64,000 nucleotides of DNA from Oscillospiraceae bacterium (GCA_015063985.1 SVTC01000004.1:57065-121064), one strand, 5' to 3'; numbered from the stretch's first letter, positions 1 through 8,097 are shown. Numbers and translations are program-made. The notes: generated by a model from the sequence alone, not told the origin.

Positions 1-125
1 CCTTCAAAAATATAAGAAATTTCTATAAAGCTTTCCTTTTTTGCAAAGGAGTTGTGATAGGACTCGGCTTTGTATATATGAGAAAATAAGATCCGAGGTA
101 GGTTGTTGAGCTCTATCGATCGCAT
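1..125 (-). CDS. Partial AraC-family-like regulator, N-terminus only
   Basis: An open frame runs leftward off the window edge from an ATG preceded by GGCGGTGA. The 41 visible residues begin MRSIELNNLPRILF and end FIEISYIFEG, which resembles the start of the cupin-type sensing domain of AraC regulators common in gut Clostridia. It is transcribed divergently from the glycyl radical enzyme operon, so it probably regulates that operon. The HTH domain would lie outside the window, so the family call rests on the N-terminal flavour and context only. Confidence 0.55.
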   Translation of the reverse strand, partial: MRSIELNNLPRILFSHIYKAESYHNSFAKKESFIEISYIFE

Positions 126-194
126 TCAGTCACCGCCTTTTCTTGAATTATAATATTTTATATTAATTTTGTCAAGATTATTAAATTCATTTAT

Positions 195-222
195 TTAACT
201 ATTCCTTGGAATGTCCTATAAT
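195..222 (+). promoter_or_regulatory. Possible promoter and operator of GRE operon 1
   Basis: A TATAAT -10 box (217-222) lies 16 bases after a weak TTAACT. Between them is the inverted repeat ATTCC-TT-GGAAT (201-212), a plausible site for the divergent regulator. The surrounding region is AT-rich, so chance is possible. Confidence 0.35.
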
Positions 223-266
223 TTAATCAAAGAATTTTATTGATTTTAGGAGGTTGCGAGCTTCTT

Positions 267-2372
267 ATGGAATTGTTTAAAGCTTTGAATAATGAAATAT
301 GTGAAGAAACCTCGGGAACTTATGCTCCCTATTATTTCAGATGCTTGGGATATAGGCGTGATTTTGCGGCAAAGCCTTCGGTCTTGCGCGCTAACGGTAT
401 CTACGCTCTGTTTACCGAAACCGAGCCCGTGATCTTAAAAAGCGAGCTTATTGCGGGAAATAAAAAATCTCTTTATACCGATGCACCCCATGAGATCCTT
501 GAATACTCGGAAAAGACCGTGAAAAAATTCGGTGAAAGAAGCTTTATAACCAATAAGGATCACTATGCTCCCAATTACAGTCATATATTAAGCGTTGGCA
601 TTCCCGGGCTTATCGGCGAGATCGAAGCTTCAATGGAAGTCCACAAGGACGACAGCGAAAAGCTCGATACCCTTCTTTCAATGAAGCACAGTATTTTGGG
701 CTTCAAGCTGATGATCGAAAACTATAAAAATGCGGCATTAAGCTCTAAAAATGACCCGTCTTATACCGCTGAGCGCTTGGAGCTTATCATAAATAATTGC
801 GAAGCCATCACAAAAGGAAAGCCCCAAAGCTTTTCTCAGGCTCTTCAGCTTATATGGTTCTGCCACTTGGCCTTTCTTATGGAGGGAAGATACGCTATGG
901 CGCTGGGAAGGCTGGATCAGTATCTTTATCCCTTCTATAAAAACGATATCGAAAAAGGGCTGATCACCGATAAAGAGGTTACAGAGCTTCTTGAAAACGT
1001 GTTTATCAAGCTTCAAGGTGACGTTGTAAACATTTGTATAGGCGGTCAAAACAAAAACGGCGAATGTGAGGTCAATCCTTTGAGCCTTTGCATTTTGAAG
1101 GCTGTCGGAAACTGCAACGTTCCGGGCCCCAATCTTTCCCTGAGACTTACCAAAAACACCCCCGATGAATTTTTGGATGAATGCCTGAAGACCATCGGCA
1201 CCGGTCTTGGATATCCCGCTCTTATGAATGACGACGTGAACCTTGCCGCTCTGAAGAGATACGGCTATGAGGACGAAGACCTTTACGACTACTGTATGGT
1301 AGGATGCATTGAAAACTTCATAACGGGTAAGCAGCCGCCGTGGTCCGACGGTCGCTTCGACACTCCGAGATATTTTGACTATATTTTCAATAACGGGGTC
1401 AGTAAAACCAATAAAAGCTGCGGTATAGATATGGGCGACGTTGAAAAGCTGGGATCGATGGCTGATTTTATGAGCGCCTTTGAAGAACAGCTTAAATTCG
1501 GGGTTGCCGAATACGTTGCCAGATTCAACGCATCAAACTGCGCCATCAACCAAAAATTTTTCCCCGAGCCCTTCTTATCCTGCTTCTGCGACGATTGTAT
1601 CGGCAGAGGCTTGGATATAAATAACGGCGGAAGTAAATATCCCTCCGTTCACGGTGCCGCTATAATGGGAATAGGCACCACCGCAGACTCTCTTGCGGCT
1701 ATTGAAAAGGTCATCTTTAACGATAAGGCGGCTACCCTTACTCAGCTTAAGGATGCTCTCAATGCCAACTTCGAAGGCTTCGAGGAGCTTCGTGAAAGGC
1801 TTCTGGAGGCACCGAAATACGGAAATAACGATGAGTTTGTAGATAAATATGCCGTTTGGTTTATAGATTACCTTGCAGGGCTTTTCGATAAGTATAAGAC
1901 CCGTGACGGCGGCGGTATATACGTTGCCGCGGCGGCAAACGTCAGCAATATCTATGCGGGAAGGATCATAAACGCCACTCCCGACGGAAGAAAACGCGGC
2001 GAGCCCTTAAGCGATGCCGCCAGCCCTACCTACGGAAGGGACGTAAAGGGCCCGACATCCACCGTGAACAGTGTTACTAAGCCCGACTACACAAAGGTAG
2101 CCTGCGGAAGCGTTGTTAACCAAAAATTCTCTCCCGCAATGTTTTCCGATAATAACAGACCCAAGCTTCTTGGTCTTATCCGTACTTATTTCAAAAAGGG
2201 CGGTCAGGAGATGCAGATAAACGCCACCTCCAGAGAGATTTTGAAAAAAGCCATGGAGGAGCCGCAGAATTACAGAAATCTTGTGGTTCGCGTTTCGGGC
2301 TTTTCCGCCTTCTACGTCACCCTGGAAAGGGAAGTTCAGCTTGACATTCTTAACCGCACTCAGCAGGAATAA
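267..2372 (+). CDS. Glycyl radical enzyme, dehydratase/eliminase-like (GRE 1)
   Basis: A 701-residue member of the pyruvate formate-lyase/glycyl radical superfamily. The start is ATG with AGGAGG 13 bases upstream; an upstream in-frame TTG has no ribosome binding site. The thiyl cysteine is Cys347 in VGCIEN, and the radical glycine is Gly678 in RVSGFSAF. The C-x-E arrangement is that of GRE dehydratases and lyases (glycerol or propanediol dehydratase, choline lyase, hydroxyproline dehydratase), where Glu acts as general base. Pyruvate formate-lyase has adjacent Cys-Cys instead. The enzyme would remove water or another group from a small polyol, amine or acid in the cytosol. The activase follows after 2 bases, then a transporter and a Zn-alcohol dehydrogenase that could reduce the carbonyl product. 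No microcompartment shell gene is nearby. The substrate is not recognisable. Confidence 0.88.
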   Translation: MELFKALNNEICEETSGTYAPYYFRCLGYRRDFAAKPSVLRANGIYALFTETEPVILKSELIAGNKKSLYTDAPHEILEYSEKTVKKFGERSFITNKDHYAPNYSHILSVGIPGLIGEIEASMEVHKDDSEKLDTLLSMKHSILGFKLMIENYKNAALSSKNDPSYTAERLELIINNCEAITKGKPQSFSQALQLIWFCHLAFLMEGRYAMALGRLDQYLYPFYKNDIEKGLITDKEVTELLENVFIKLQGDVVNICIGGQNKNGECEVNPLSLCILKAVGNCNVPGPNLSLRLTKNTPDEFLDECLKTIGTGLGYPALMNDDVNLAALKRYGYEDEDLYDYCMVGCIENFITGKQPPWSDGRFDTPRYFDYIFNNGVSKTNKSCGIDMGDVEKLGSMADFMSAFEEQLKFGVAEYVARFNASNCAINQKFFPEPFLSCFCDDCIGRGLDINNGGSKYPSVHGAAIMGIGTTADSLAAIEKVIFNDKAATLTQLKDALNANFEGFEELRERLLEAPKYGNNDEFVDKYAVWFIDYLAGLFDKYKTRDGGGIYVAAAANVSNIYAGRIINATPDGRKRGEPLSDAASPTYGRDVKGPTSTVNSVTKPDYTKVACGSVVNQKFSPAMFSDNNRPKLLGLIRTYFKKGGQEMQINATSREILKKAMEEPQNYRNLVVRVSGFSAFYVTLEREVQLDILNRTQQE

Positions 2373-2374
2373 AA

Positions 2375-3145
2375 ATGATACTTAATATATCAAATATCCA
2401 GCATTTTTCAACGGGAGACGGAGCGGGAATAAGAACAACGGTTTTCTTCAAGGGCTGTAATCTTCGCTGTCCGTGGTGTCATAATCCGGAAAATCTGTCT
2501 GCCGCTCCTTCGGTTTTGCACTATAAGAATCTCGATAAGACCGAGATAATGGGAAAAAGGGTGACCGTGGATGAAATATTGCCGGAGCTTTTGGAGGATA
2601 AGGACTTTTTTGACCAAAGCTCGGGCGGAGTAACCTTATCGGGCGGCGAGGTAATGCTCCAAGCGGATTCCGCCGCAGAGCTGGCAATAGCTTTGAGGTC
2701 TTGCGGTGTCGGGGTTCTTATCGACACGGCCGGCTGTGTGCCGTACTCTGAATTTGAAAAGCTAAACGCAGTTGTTCAAGGCTATCTTTTCGATTTCAAG
2801 ACCGCCGATGCAAAAAAATATAAAGAGATAGGCGGAGATCTGGAGCTTGTCAGCGAAAACATAAAAAAGCTAAAAAACGAAAAGCTTGAGCTCCATATAA
2901 GAATTCCGCTTATACCCGGCTTTAATACCGATCTTGGCTCGCTGGAGGCTATCTGCCGTCACCTTGAAAAAACAGGCATAAAAGAGGTTGAGCTTTTGCC
3001 CTTCCATCGCCTGGGAAGCGGTAAGTACGAGGCAATGGTGTTGGAATATAAGTATGCCAAGCTTCCTCCCATGAAGGCCGACGAGCTGGAAAGAATTGCG
3101 CAGCTATTCGGGACTAAGGGCTTTTCGGTCAAGAAGGAGGGGTGA
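2375..3145 (+). CDS. Glycyl radical enzyme activating enzyme (radical SAM)
   Basis: A 256-residue radical SAM activase that abstracts hydrogen from the glycine of its partner GRE. The CX3CX2C motif is Cys28-Cys32-Cys35 in GCNLRCPWC, followed by the GGVTLSGGE SAM-binding segment. It lacks the extra ferredoxin-like cluster domain present in many GRE activases, so it is a compact PflA-like form. It starts 2 bases after the GRE stop, so it is translationally coupled and almost certainly specific for GRE 1. Its end overlaps or abuts the transporter start. Confidence 0.92.
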   Translation: MILNISNIQHFSTGDGAGIRTTVFFKGCNLRCPWCHNPENLSAAPSVLHYKNLDKTEIMGKRVTVDEILPELLEDKDFFDQSSGGVTLSGGEVMLQADSAAELAIALRSCGVGVLIDTAGCVPYSEFEKLNAVVQGYLFDFKTADAKKYKEIGGDLELVSENIKKLKNEKLELHIRIPLIPGFNTDLGSLEAICRHLEKTGIKEVELLPFHRLGSGKYEAMVLEYKYAKLPPMKADELERIAQLFGTKGFSVKKEG

Positions 3146-3147
3146 GC

Positions 3148-4032
3148 GTGAACGTAGTATTCTTGCTTTTGGCAACCTTGATCTTCGCTCTTTACTCCAT
3201 TTTTATGAAATACGTTCCCAAGGGCAATTTGCGCTTTAACATTTTTGTAACCGTGATCTATGCGGGAATCGTGACCTTGATGTATCTTGTGATGTTCATT
3301 TTCGACGATCATAAGATCAGCTCCGCCACCCTTCTTTGGGCGGTGCTGAAAGGCGTGATTGGAATCGCGGTTCAAACCTCCTATTTTGCGGCTATGCAAA
3401 GCGGACCCTTGTCCTACACCACCTTCATCTTTTCTTCCAGTATGATAATCCCAGCTTTGGCAAGCCCCGTTTTGTGGAATGAGCAGATCACCTTGCCCCA
3501 GTGGATAGCTATTGCGCTGTTCTTGGTGGCTTTCTATCTGATCTGTGTACCCGGAGCGGATAAGACCAAGAAATTAAGCAAAGCCTGGCTTCCTTTTTGT
3601 CTTTCGGCGTTCTTGTTAAACGGCTTTGGCTCGGTTATCTTAAAGATACAACAGACCGAGCTAAAGGGCGGCGAAGGAAACGCAATGATGTTCTTGTCAT
3701 ACGGCACCACCTGCATTGCGGCGTTTTTGGTCTTTGTTATTTGGGCTTTGGTAAAAAAAGAAAAAATCTTTCCCGAGGATATGAAAATCAAGCTGAAAAC
3801 CGCAACCGGAAGCATTATCGGCGTTGCTCTGGCAAACGGAATCGCAAACGGCTTTGTGACCTATCTTGCTTCGAGAATGTCGGGCGCTTGGCTTTTCCCT
3901 TGTGTTTTGGGCGGAAGCATGATCACCGTAACCTTGTTCTCGGTGATTGCTTTGAAGGAAAAAATAAATAAATTTGGTAAAATCGGGCTTGTTACGGGCC
4001 TTGTTGCCATGTTTGTAATGAATGTAATTTAA
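3148..4032 (+). CDS. EamA/DMT-family transporter
   Basis: A hydrophobic protein of about 294 residues with the ten-helix, two-repeat layout of drug/metabolite transporters. The GTG at 3148 is preferred because AAGGAGG ends 7 bases upstream; the GTG at 3142 would lie directly on the Shine-Dalgarno sequence. It is the third gene of the GRE 1 operon, so it may import the GRE substrate or export a product. DMT proteins are too promiscuous for a substrate to be read from sequence. Confidence 0.82.
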   Translation: MNVVFLLLATLIFALYSIFMKYVPKGNLRFNIFVTVIYAGIVTLMYLVMFIFDDHKISSATLLWAVLKGVIGIAVQTSYFAAMQSGPLSYTTFIFSSSMIIPALASPVLWNEQITLPQWIAIALFLVAFYLICVPGADKTKKLSKAWLPFCLSAFLLNGFGSVILKIQQTELKGGEGNAMMFLSYGTTCIAAFLVFVIWALVKKEKIFPEDMKIKLKTATGSIIGVALANGIANGFVTYLASRMSGAWLFPCVLGGSMITVTLFSVIALKEKINKFGKIGLVTGLVAMFVMNVI

Positions 4033-4050
4033 TTAAGGAGATTTTTTATT

Positions 4051-5145
4051 ATGAAAGCAAAAGCAGCAGTATTTATGGGCGCAAACAAGGATTTTGAGGT
4101 GCGCGAGTTTGAGGTTACCGAAACCCCCGCGGGCTACGGTAGAATGGATCTTATCGCCAGCGGTATCTGCGGAACCGACCTCCATTTCCACAACGGCAAA
4201 TTGGCAATTAACCCTCCCACCGTTATAGGTCACGAGTTTGTGGGTAAGATCAACGATCTTGACGCCGCCGAGGGTGAAAAGTACGGCTTGAAGGTGGGCG
4301 ACAACGTAATCGCCGACATTGCGGTACCCTGCGGAGAGTGCCTCCTTTGCAAGAATGGCGACGATGCAAACTGTGTTAATATGCAGGTCACCAACGGCGG
4401 AAGCATTGACGTTGCTCCCTATCTTTACGGCGGATATGCCGAGGTAAATTTCACTCCTCTTACAAATCTTGTGAAGATCCCCGAAGGTGTTGATCCCATG
4501 GTTGCAGTACCCTTTGCTTGCCCCGGACCTACAGCTATTCACGCTTGTGAATTGGCAAAGAAGGCGGGAGTTGATTTCTCGGCGCTTGACGTTGCGGTGG
4601 TTCAGGGTCTCGGTCCCGTAGGCACCTTTGCGGTTATGTACCTTAAGAGCCTTGGTATAAAGAAGGTATATGCCATCACCGCAGGAAACGATCTCACCCG
4701 TGAAAACGTTGCACTTTCCGTTGGCGCAGATAAGGTCTTTAATCTCACCCGTGAGGGAGTTAGTGCCGTTACAGAGGCATTGCAGAAGGAAAACGGCGGC
4801 TTGGGTGTGGATCTTTGCTTCGAGGCATCCGGTGCTCCCGCCGCAGTGGCTCAGGGAATGGAGATATTGAGAAACAGAGGTGTGTATCTCGTTCCCGGAC
4901 AGTACAGTGCATCCGGCGGAGTTGAGATCCAGCCTCAGCTTATCACCTTCAAGGCTCTTCATATTGTCGGCTCTTCTCAGTATTCCATGTGCGACGTTCA
5001 TAAGTATCTGGAATTTTTGTCTGTCCACACCGAGCTTCACGATAAGATCAGAGGCCTTGCAACCAAATTTAAGGTAAGTGATATCAACGAGGCTATCGCT
5101 TACGCTAAGCAGGGTAAGAACGTTAAGACGGTTCTGGTTAAATAA
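4051..5145 (+). CDS. Zinc-dependent medium-chain alcohol dehydrogenase
   Basis: A 364-residue MDR-family NAD(P)-dependent dehydrogenase of the sorbitol/threonine dehydrogenase type. Catalytic zinc ligands are Cys40 (GICGTD) and His61-Glu62 (GHEFVG). The structural zinc quartet is Cys94, Cys97, Cys100 and Cys108. The nucleotide-binding loop VQGLGPVG follows. It is the last gene of the GRE 1 operon, 18 bases after the transporter, with AAGGAG before the ATG. A role reducing the aldehyde or ketone made by the dehydratase is likely by analogy with propanediol and glycerol pathways. Oxidation of a polyol before the GRE step is equally possible. Confidence 0.9.
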   Translation: MKAKAAVFMGANKDFEVREFEVTETPAGYGRMDLIASGICGTDLHFHNGKLAINPPTVIGHEFVGKINDLDAAEGEKYGLKVGDNVIADIAVPCGECLLCKNGDDANCVNMQVTNGGSIDVAPYLYGGYAEVNFTPLTNLVKIPEGVDPMVAVPFACPGPTAIHACELAKKAGVDFSALDVAVVQGLGPVGTFAVMYLKSLGIKKVYAITAGNDLTRENVALSVGADKVFNLTREGVSAVTEALQKENGGLGVDLCFEASGAPAAVAQGMEILRNRGVYLVPGQYSASGGVEIQPQLITFKALHIVGSSQYSMCDVHKYLEFLSVHTELHDKIRGLATKFKVSDINEAIAYAKQGKNVKTVLVK

Positions 5146-5197
5146 TAAAAAAAGGTGCCGATAAAGGCTGGTTCTCGTAAGGAAGTTAGTTTCTCCT

Positions 5198-5223
5198 TGT
5201 AGGACCGGCGTCCCCGACGGTCC
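5198..5223 (+). repeat. REP-like palindromic repeat, copy 1
   Basis: This copy reads TGTAGGACCGGCGTCCCCGA then CGGTCC, with GGACCG and CGGTCC forming a 6-bp stem. It is a slightly diverged version of the copies at 5908 and 6079, next to a RAYT transposase gene. Confidence 0.85.
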
Positions 5224-5259
5224 AAAAAGACATAATTGCAACGCAGTAGACAAATAATT

Positions 5260-5293
5260 AACCCCGATAGACTTTCAAAAATCTGTCGGGGTT
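5260..5293. terminator. Bidirectional rho-independent terminator
   Basis: A 12-bp stem, AACCCCGATAGA with TCTGTCGGGGTT (one G-T pair), is followed by a T-rich tract on the + strand. It sits between the convergent ADH operon and the 107-residue gene and could end both. Confidence 0.75.
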
Positions 5294-5298
5294 TGTTG

Positions 5299-5622
5299 TT
5301 ATTTTTCTGCTATAAAAGTCCAATGTTCAGAAATGTTTTTAGGCATCATTCGTGCGAGGGCGTCAGCATCTTTCATAAGATTTTTGTTTCCAAAATGGAA
5401 GAAAAAGAATTCTCCTTTTCCTTCATTATATCCCAATTGGAATTCAAGTTCTTTCTTACAATATGGAAACACCGGCTTTAACCGTTCGTCAATTGCCCAA
5501 ACAAAAGCTGAATCGTGATTAGAAAGACAATTGACGATCCATGACTCTTGTTCTTCAAACCAAGCCCAAAAAGCTCTTGCTGCTTCCTCATTCATAACTT
5601 TTTTAGAAAATAATGAAAACAT
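5299..5622 (-). CDS. Hypothetical protein, 107 residues
   Basis: A small soluble, acidic and aromatic-rich protein with AAAAGGAG before its ATG. It begins MFSLFSKKVMNEE and has a WAWFEEQESWI segment. Small FWxWFxxxE proteins of this kind recur in Clostridia as unannotated single genes, but I cannot assign a function. It is an isolated gene between a terminator and the REP transposase, where accessory genes accumulate. It could be a shortened version of a longer family member. Confidence 0.6.
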   Translation of the reverse strand: MFSLFSKKVMNEEAARAFWAWFEEQESWIVNCLSNHDSAFVWAIDERLKPVFPYCKKELEFQLGYNEGKGEFFFFHFGNKNLMKDADALARMMPKNISEHWTFIAEK

Positions 5623-5712
5623 AGCTTTTCTCCTTTTAAGTAAACTATTATTTTTCGTTTTATCGCCAGTTTCGCTTTTGTATTACAAAGGCACAAGGCA
5701 AAGCCCATACCC

Positions 5713-6228
5713 CTATTCTTCGGTATATAATTCGTCATAATACCACCGCACAGGGTTTTCGTAAATATATCGCAAATGCTCCTCATAATCCTGACGGTTG
5801 CGGATAATATGATCATTGGAACGGTATTGCCATATATTTATGCCGTATTCCTTATTACAAAATCTTTTGAAGGTAGAAACGAACCGCGACGGAACGGAAT
5901 TCTGTACTGTAGGGACCGGCGTCCTCGACGGTCCGTTTTCCGCACCTTTTACCCACAGCATAATATGAATATGGTTTGGCATAATTACATAACTCTCGAC
6001 CGATAGATCATCGTAAAAGTTGTTTAGTTGATGGATGTATTTATCAGCGATTTGTCCGTGTTTTGACAATTCGATCTGCGGACCGTCGAGGACGCCGGTC
6101 CCTACAATACGAGAAAGAATACAGCGCCTTTCTTTCGTGCATATCGTGAGAAACACGGCTTGATTTCGATTATAGTCCGCCCCCTTCAACCGAGTGGTCT
6201 TGCGATTTTTCAGTTCGTCCATTTTCAT
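5713..6228 (-). CDS. REP-associated tyrosine transposase (RAYT, Y1/IS200-like)
   Basis: A single-strand DNA endonuclease of about 171 residues of the Y1_Tnp family that mobilises REP palindromes. The HUH metal-binding motif is seen as VIMPNHIHIM. The C-terminal signature with the catalytic tyrosine region is NDHIIRNRQDYEEHLRYIYE followed by NPVRW. MKMDELKNRK is taken as the N-terminus because a TTGTTT/TATAAT promoter lies just upstream; starting at the next ATG (6222) would remove two residues. Two REP-like palindromes in opposite orientation lie inside the reading frame and are translated as VGTGVLDGP and GPSRTPVPT. Length and C-terminus look complete, so it may be active. Confidence 0.9.
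   Translation of the reverse strand: MKMDELKNRKTTRLKGADYNRNQAVFLTICTKERRCILSRIVGTGVLDGPQIELSKHGQIADKYIHQLNNFYDDLSVESYVIMPNHIHIMLWVKGAENGPSRTPVPTVQNSVPSRFVSTFKRFCNKEYGINIWQYRSNDHIIRNRQDYEEHLRYIYENPVRWYYDELYTEE
5908..5935 (+). repeat. REP-like palindromic repeat, copy 2 (inside RAYT gene)
   Basis: Sequence TGTAGGGACCGGCGTCCTCG then ACGGTCCG, inside the RAYT coding region and in frame with it. GGACCG and CGGTCC form the stem. Confidence 0.9.
6079..6106 (-). repeat. REP-like palindromic repeat, copy 3 (inside RAYT gene, inverted)
   Basis: An exact reverse complement of copy 2 over 28 bases, 143 bases away, again in frame inside the RAYT gene. Confidence 0.9.
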
Positions 6229-6238
6229 CACCCATTCC

Positions 6239-6267
6239 ATTATAACACAAATCGGCAGAGAAAACAA
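6239..6267 (-). promoter_or_regulatory. Putative RAYT promoter
   Basis: On the minus strand TTGTTT is followed after 17 bases by TATAAT. This puts the transcript start almost at the RAYT ATG, so the mRNA would have a very short leader. Confidence 0.4.
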
Positions 6268-6337
6268 CTTCCGCCGATTTTTTGCGCCTGCCTATTTCTC
6301 CGCTAAGAATACAGAGAGAATCGTCACCTTATTTTAT

Positions 6338-6370
6338 CCATATCCACCGCATCCGATGCGGTGGATATGG
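6338..6370. repeat. 33-base near-perfect palindrome
   Basis: Two 16-base arms (CCATATCCACCGCATC and its complement) are separated by a single base. It lies between the divergently oriented 5' end of RAYT and the 3' end of the dehydroquinase-like gene. No U-run follows on the minus strand, so it is not a classic terminator; it resembles a REP-type palindrome. Confidence 0.75.
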
Positions 6371-6389
6371 AAAGGCTACGTTCTTTGGT

Positions 6390-7160
6390 TTATTTTTCCT
6401 CCAAAAGCTCTCTTAAAAGCTTCATATCCCTCAACAGCGGCTGAGATTTCGTTGCCAGCTCATCGTACTCGTGAACACAAAGTGACATACAGCTTCCCAC
6501 GCTCGATCCCACTCGCCTTAACAAGCGGCACTCACCTCCGGAGAGGAAGAGAAAGGGGATATCCAGCTTTTCCTTTAAAAGATTTATTATTCTTATGTTT
6601 TCTATTTCCTGTTCCTTGGTCTCGGCTCCTGTTACTATCTTGCATATATCCGCTCCACGTCTTTGATGCTCGTAGGCTATTTCCAGCACTCTTTCGGCGG
6701 GAGTGAATTTTAAAACGTGAGAGGACATCAATACCTTGGCACCGCAGGAGTGGATGGTGTCGATAAGCTTTTTTTGCCTGTCGATCGCCTTTTCGTCCAT
6801 GGTAAGCTCGCCCCGGCAACGGTCAAAGTAGTCGCCCATAACGTCGCAAAGCTCTGCACCGCTCTCGGCAATGCTGATAAGGCCCTCGGCGAGCTCGTCG
6901 TCGCTCTTTCCCTTGTTTTTTCCGGTTCTGTAATAGGTGGCGTACACGGGCAAAGGATGGACGTATCCGATCAATTCTCTGTAGGTCTTCTCATTTTGAT
7001 ACTCCTGCTCCAGTTGACAAAACTGCATACCGAAGGCCTCCGCGCCCTCGGGCATGGAAAGTGCCGCAAGCTCCTTTATTCTTTCGGGGGTGTGAGCCTG
7101 CACCATACAGGTCAAAACGGGCTTTTCGCGGTTGAAAAACGAAAGTCCTTTCATATTCAT
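6390..7160 (-). CDS. Type I 3-dehydroquinate dehydratase-like protein
   Basis: About 256 residues with the (beta/alpha)8 layout of type I dehydroquinases (AroD), which form a Schiff base with the substrate and eliminate water. The catalytic His is seen in LMSSHVLKFTP and the Schiff-base Lys in GADICKIVTG. The N-terminal substrate-binding region (AFGMQFCQLE) departs from the usual ExR pattern, so another keto-acid or cyclitol substrate is possible. The ATG overlaps the SDR stop codon (ATGA), giving translational coupling; the ATG two codons later has better Shine-Dalgarno spacing. Pairing with an SDR and not with shikimate genes points to catabolic use. Confidence 0.75.
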   Translation of the reverse strand: MNMKGLSFFNREKPVLTCMVQAHTPERIKELAALSMPEGAEAFGMQFCQLEQEYQNEKTYRELIGYVHPLPVYATYYRTGKNKGKSDDELAEGLISIAESGAELCDVMGDYFDRCRGELTMDEKAIDRQKKLIDTIHSCGAKVLMSSHVLKFTPAERVLEIAYEHQRRGADICKIVTGAETKEQEIENIRIINLLKEKLDIPFLFLSGGECRLLRRVGSSVGSCMSLCVHEYDELATKSQPLLRDMKLLRELLEEK

Positions 7161-7921
7161 ACCTTCCTTCCCATGGCGTTTCTGCCGCCGTCTATCATAA
7201 TGTTCTCGCCGTTGATAAACTGCCCCTTTTCGGAGGCTACGTATAGGATGAGGTCTATAATCTCCCGAGGCTCCGCGGCTCTGCCCAGGGGAGTTTTCAT
7301 ATTTGCCATTTCGGGTCTTGTGAGCACCGGACCGGGGGAGATGCACACACAGCGGATGCCGTATTCCGCGCCGAAGCGGGCTATTGATTTTGTCAGCCCG
7401 TACATAAGCCCCGCCTTGGAGGTGGCGTAGTCCATTCCGTAAGGATCGCCCTCTGCTCCGGTTATGGAGCCGATGTTTATGATAAGTCCGCTTTTCTGCT
7501 CACGCATCTGCTTTAATACGGCGTGGGCAAAGTAGAAGGGACCCTTGAGGTTAACGTCTATACCCCAATCGTAGACGTCTATGGGTACGTCGGGAAATTG
7601 GGGATGATCCGCTTTCGATACCTTGCACATCCTTACGGCGGTACCGCCCGCAAAGCTTGCCATTATATCTATTCTGCCGAATACCGTCACTGCCATATCC
7701 CGTGCAGCACACACCTGAGAATAGTCTCTCACGTCGCAGACCACGGCTACCGCCTTGCCGACACCTCTTTGGTTTATCATTTTTGCCTTTTGTGAAAGCA
7801 CTTCTTCGTTAACGTCGCACATAATAACGTTACCGCCCAAGGCGGCAAAGCTTTCGGAAAACAAAAGCCCCATTCCCGATGCCGCACCGGTGGAGATCGC
7901 GACCTTATTTTTAAACTCCAT
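7157..7921 (-). CDS. Short-chain dehydrogenase/reductase (SDR)
   Basis: A 254-residue classical SDR that oxidises or reduces an alcohol/ketone with NAD(P). The cofactor motif is TGAASGMG (residues 11-18), the catalytic Ser is in NIGSITG, and the YxxxK motif is YATSK. The C-terminus has INGENIMIDGG, typical of the family. The leader carries an AGGTATAAT-like ribosome binding region (GGAGGT on the minus strand). It is the first gene of a two-gene operon with the dehydroquinase-like enzyme and is divergent from an AraC gene that probably controls it. Confidence 0.9.
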   Translation of the reverse strand: MEFKNKVAISTGAASGMGLLFSESFAALGGNVIMCDVNEEVLSQKAKMINQRGVGKAVAVVCDVRDYSQVCAARDMAVTVFGRIDIMASFAGGTAVRMCKVSKADHPQFPDVPIDVYDWGIDVNLKGPFYFAHAVLKQMREQKSGLIINIGSITGAEGDPYGMDYATSKAGLMYGLTKSIARFGAEYGIRCVCISPGPVLTRPEMANMKTPLGRAAEPREIIDLILYVASEKGQFINGENIMIDGGRNAMGRKV

Positions 7922-7956
7922 AATTATACCTCCGAAGAGTAGCTTGATATAGTTAA

Positions 7957-7985
7957 ATTATAATAGCAGCAGTGATAATAATCAA
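7957..7985 (-). promoter_or_regulatory. Putative promoter of SDR operon
   Basis: On the minus strand TTGATT is followed after 17 bases by TATAAT. Confidence 0.55.
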
Positions 7986-7995
7986 TAGAAAAAAC

Positions 7996-8021
7996 GATAT
8001 TGAATTGATATTTTCGATTAT
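7996..8021 (+). promoter_or_regulatory. 11-bp-phased direct repeats, possible AraC site
   Basis: GATATT at 7996 and 8007, followed by GATTAT at 8016. The first two are exactly one helical turn apart, between the SDR and AraC promoters. AraC proteins typically bind direct repeats. Confidence 0.4.
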
Positions 8022-8035
8022 TTATGCCGTTTTTA

Positions 8036-8065
8036 TTGACATTTGCTTATAGGAAATGATAAAAT
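8036..8065 (+). promoter_or_regulatory. Putative promoter of AraC gene
   Basis: TTGACA is followed after 18 bases by TAAAAT with an upstream TG (extended -10). Confidence 0.5.
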
Positions 8066-8097
8066 CCATATATAACGGTTATTTTTGGAGGAGTTTT

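Noticed and set aside
267..2372. GRE 1 as pyruvate formate-lyase
   Set aside because: The active site has a single Cys followed by x-Glu (GCIE), not the adjacent Cys-Cys of pyruvate formate-lyase.
267..5145. Bacterial microcompartment locus around GRE 1
   Set aside because: No shell protein genes or encapsulation-peptide-like extensions are visible within the window.
5592..5816. 74-codon frame on the minus strand
   Set aside because: It overlaps the RAYT end and the 107-residue gene's leader, with no ribosome binding site or family resemblance.
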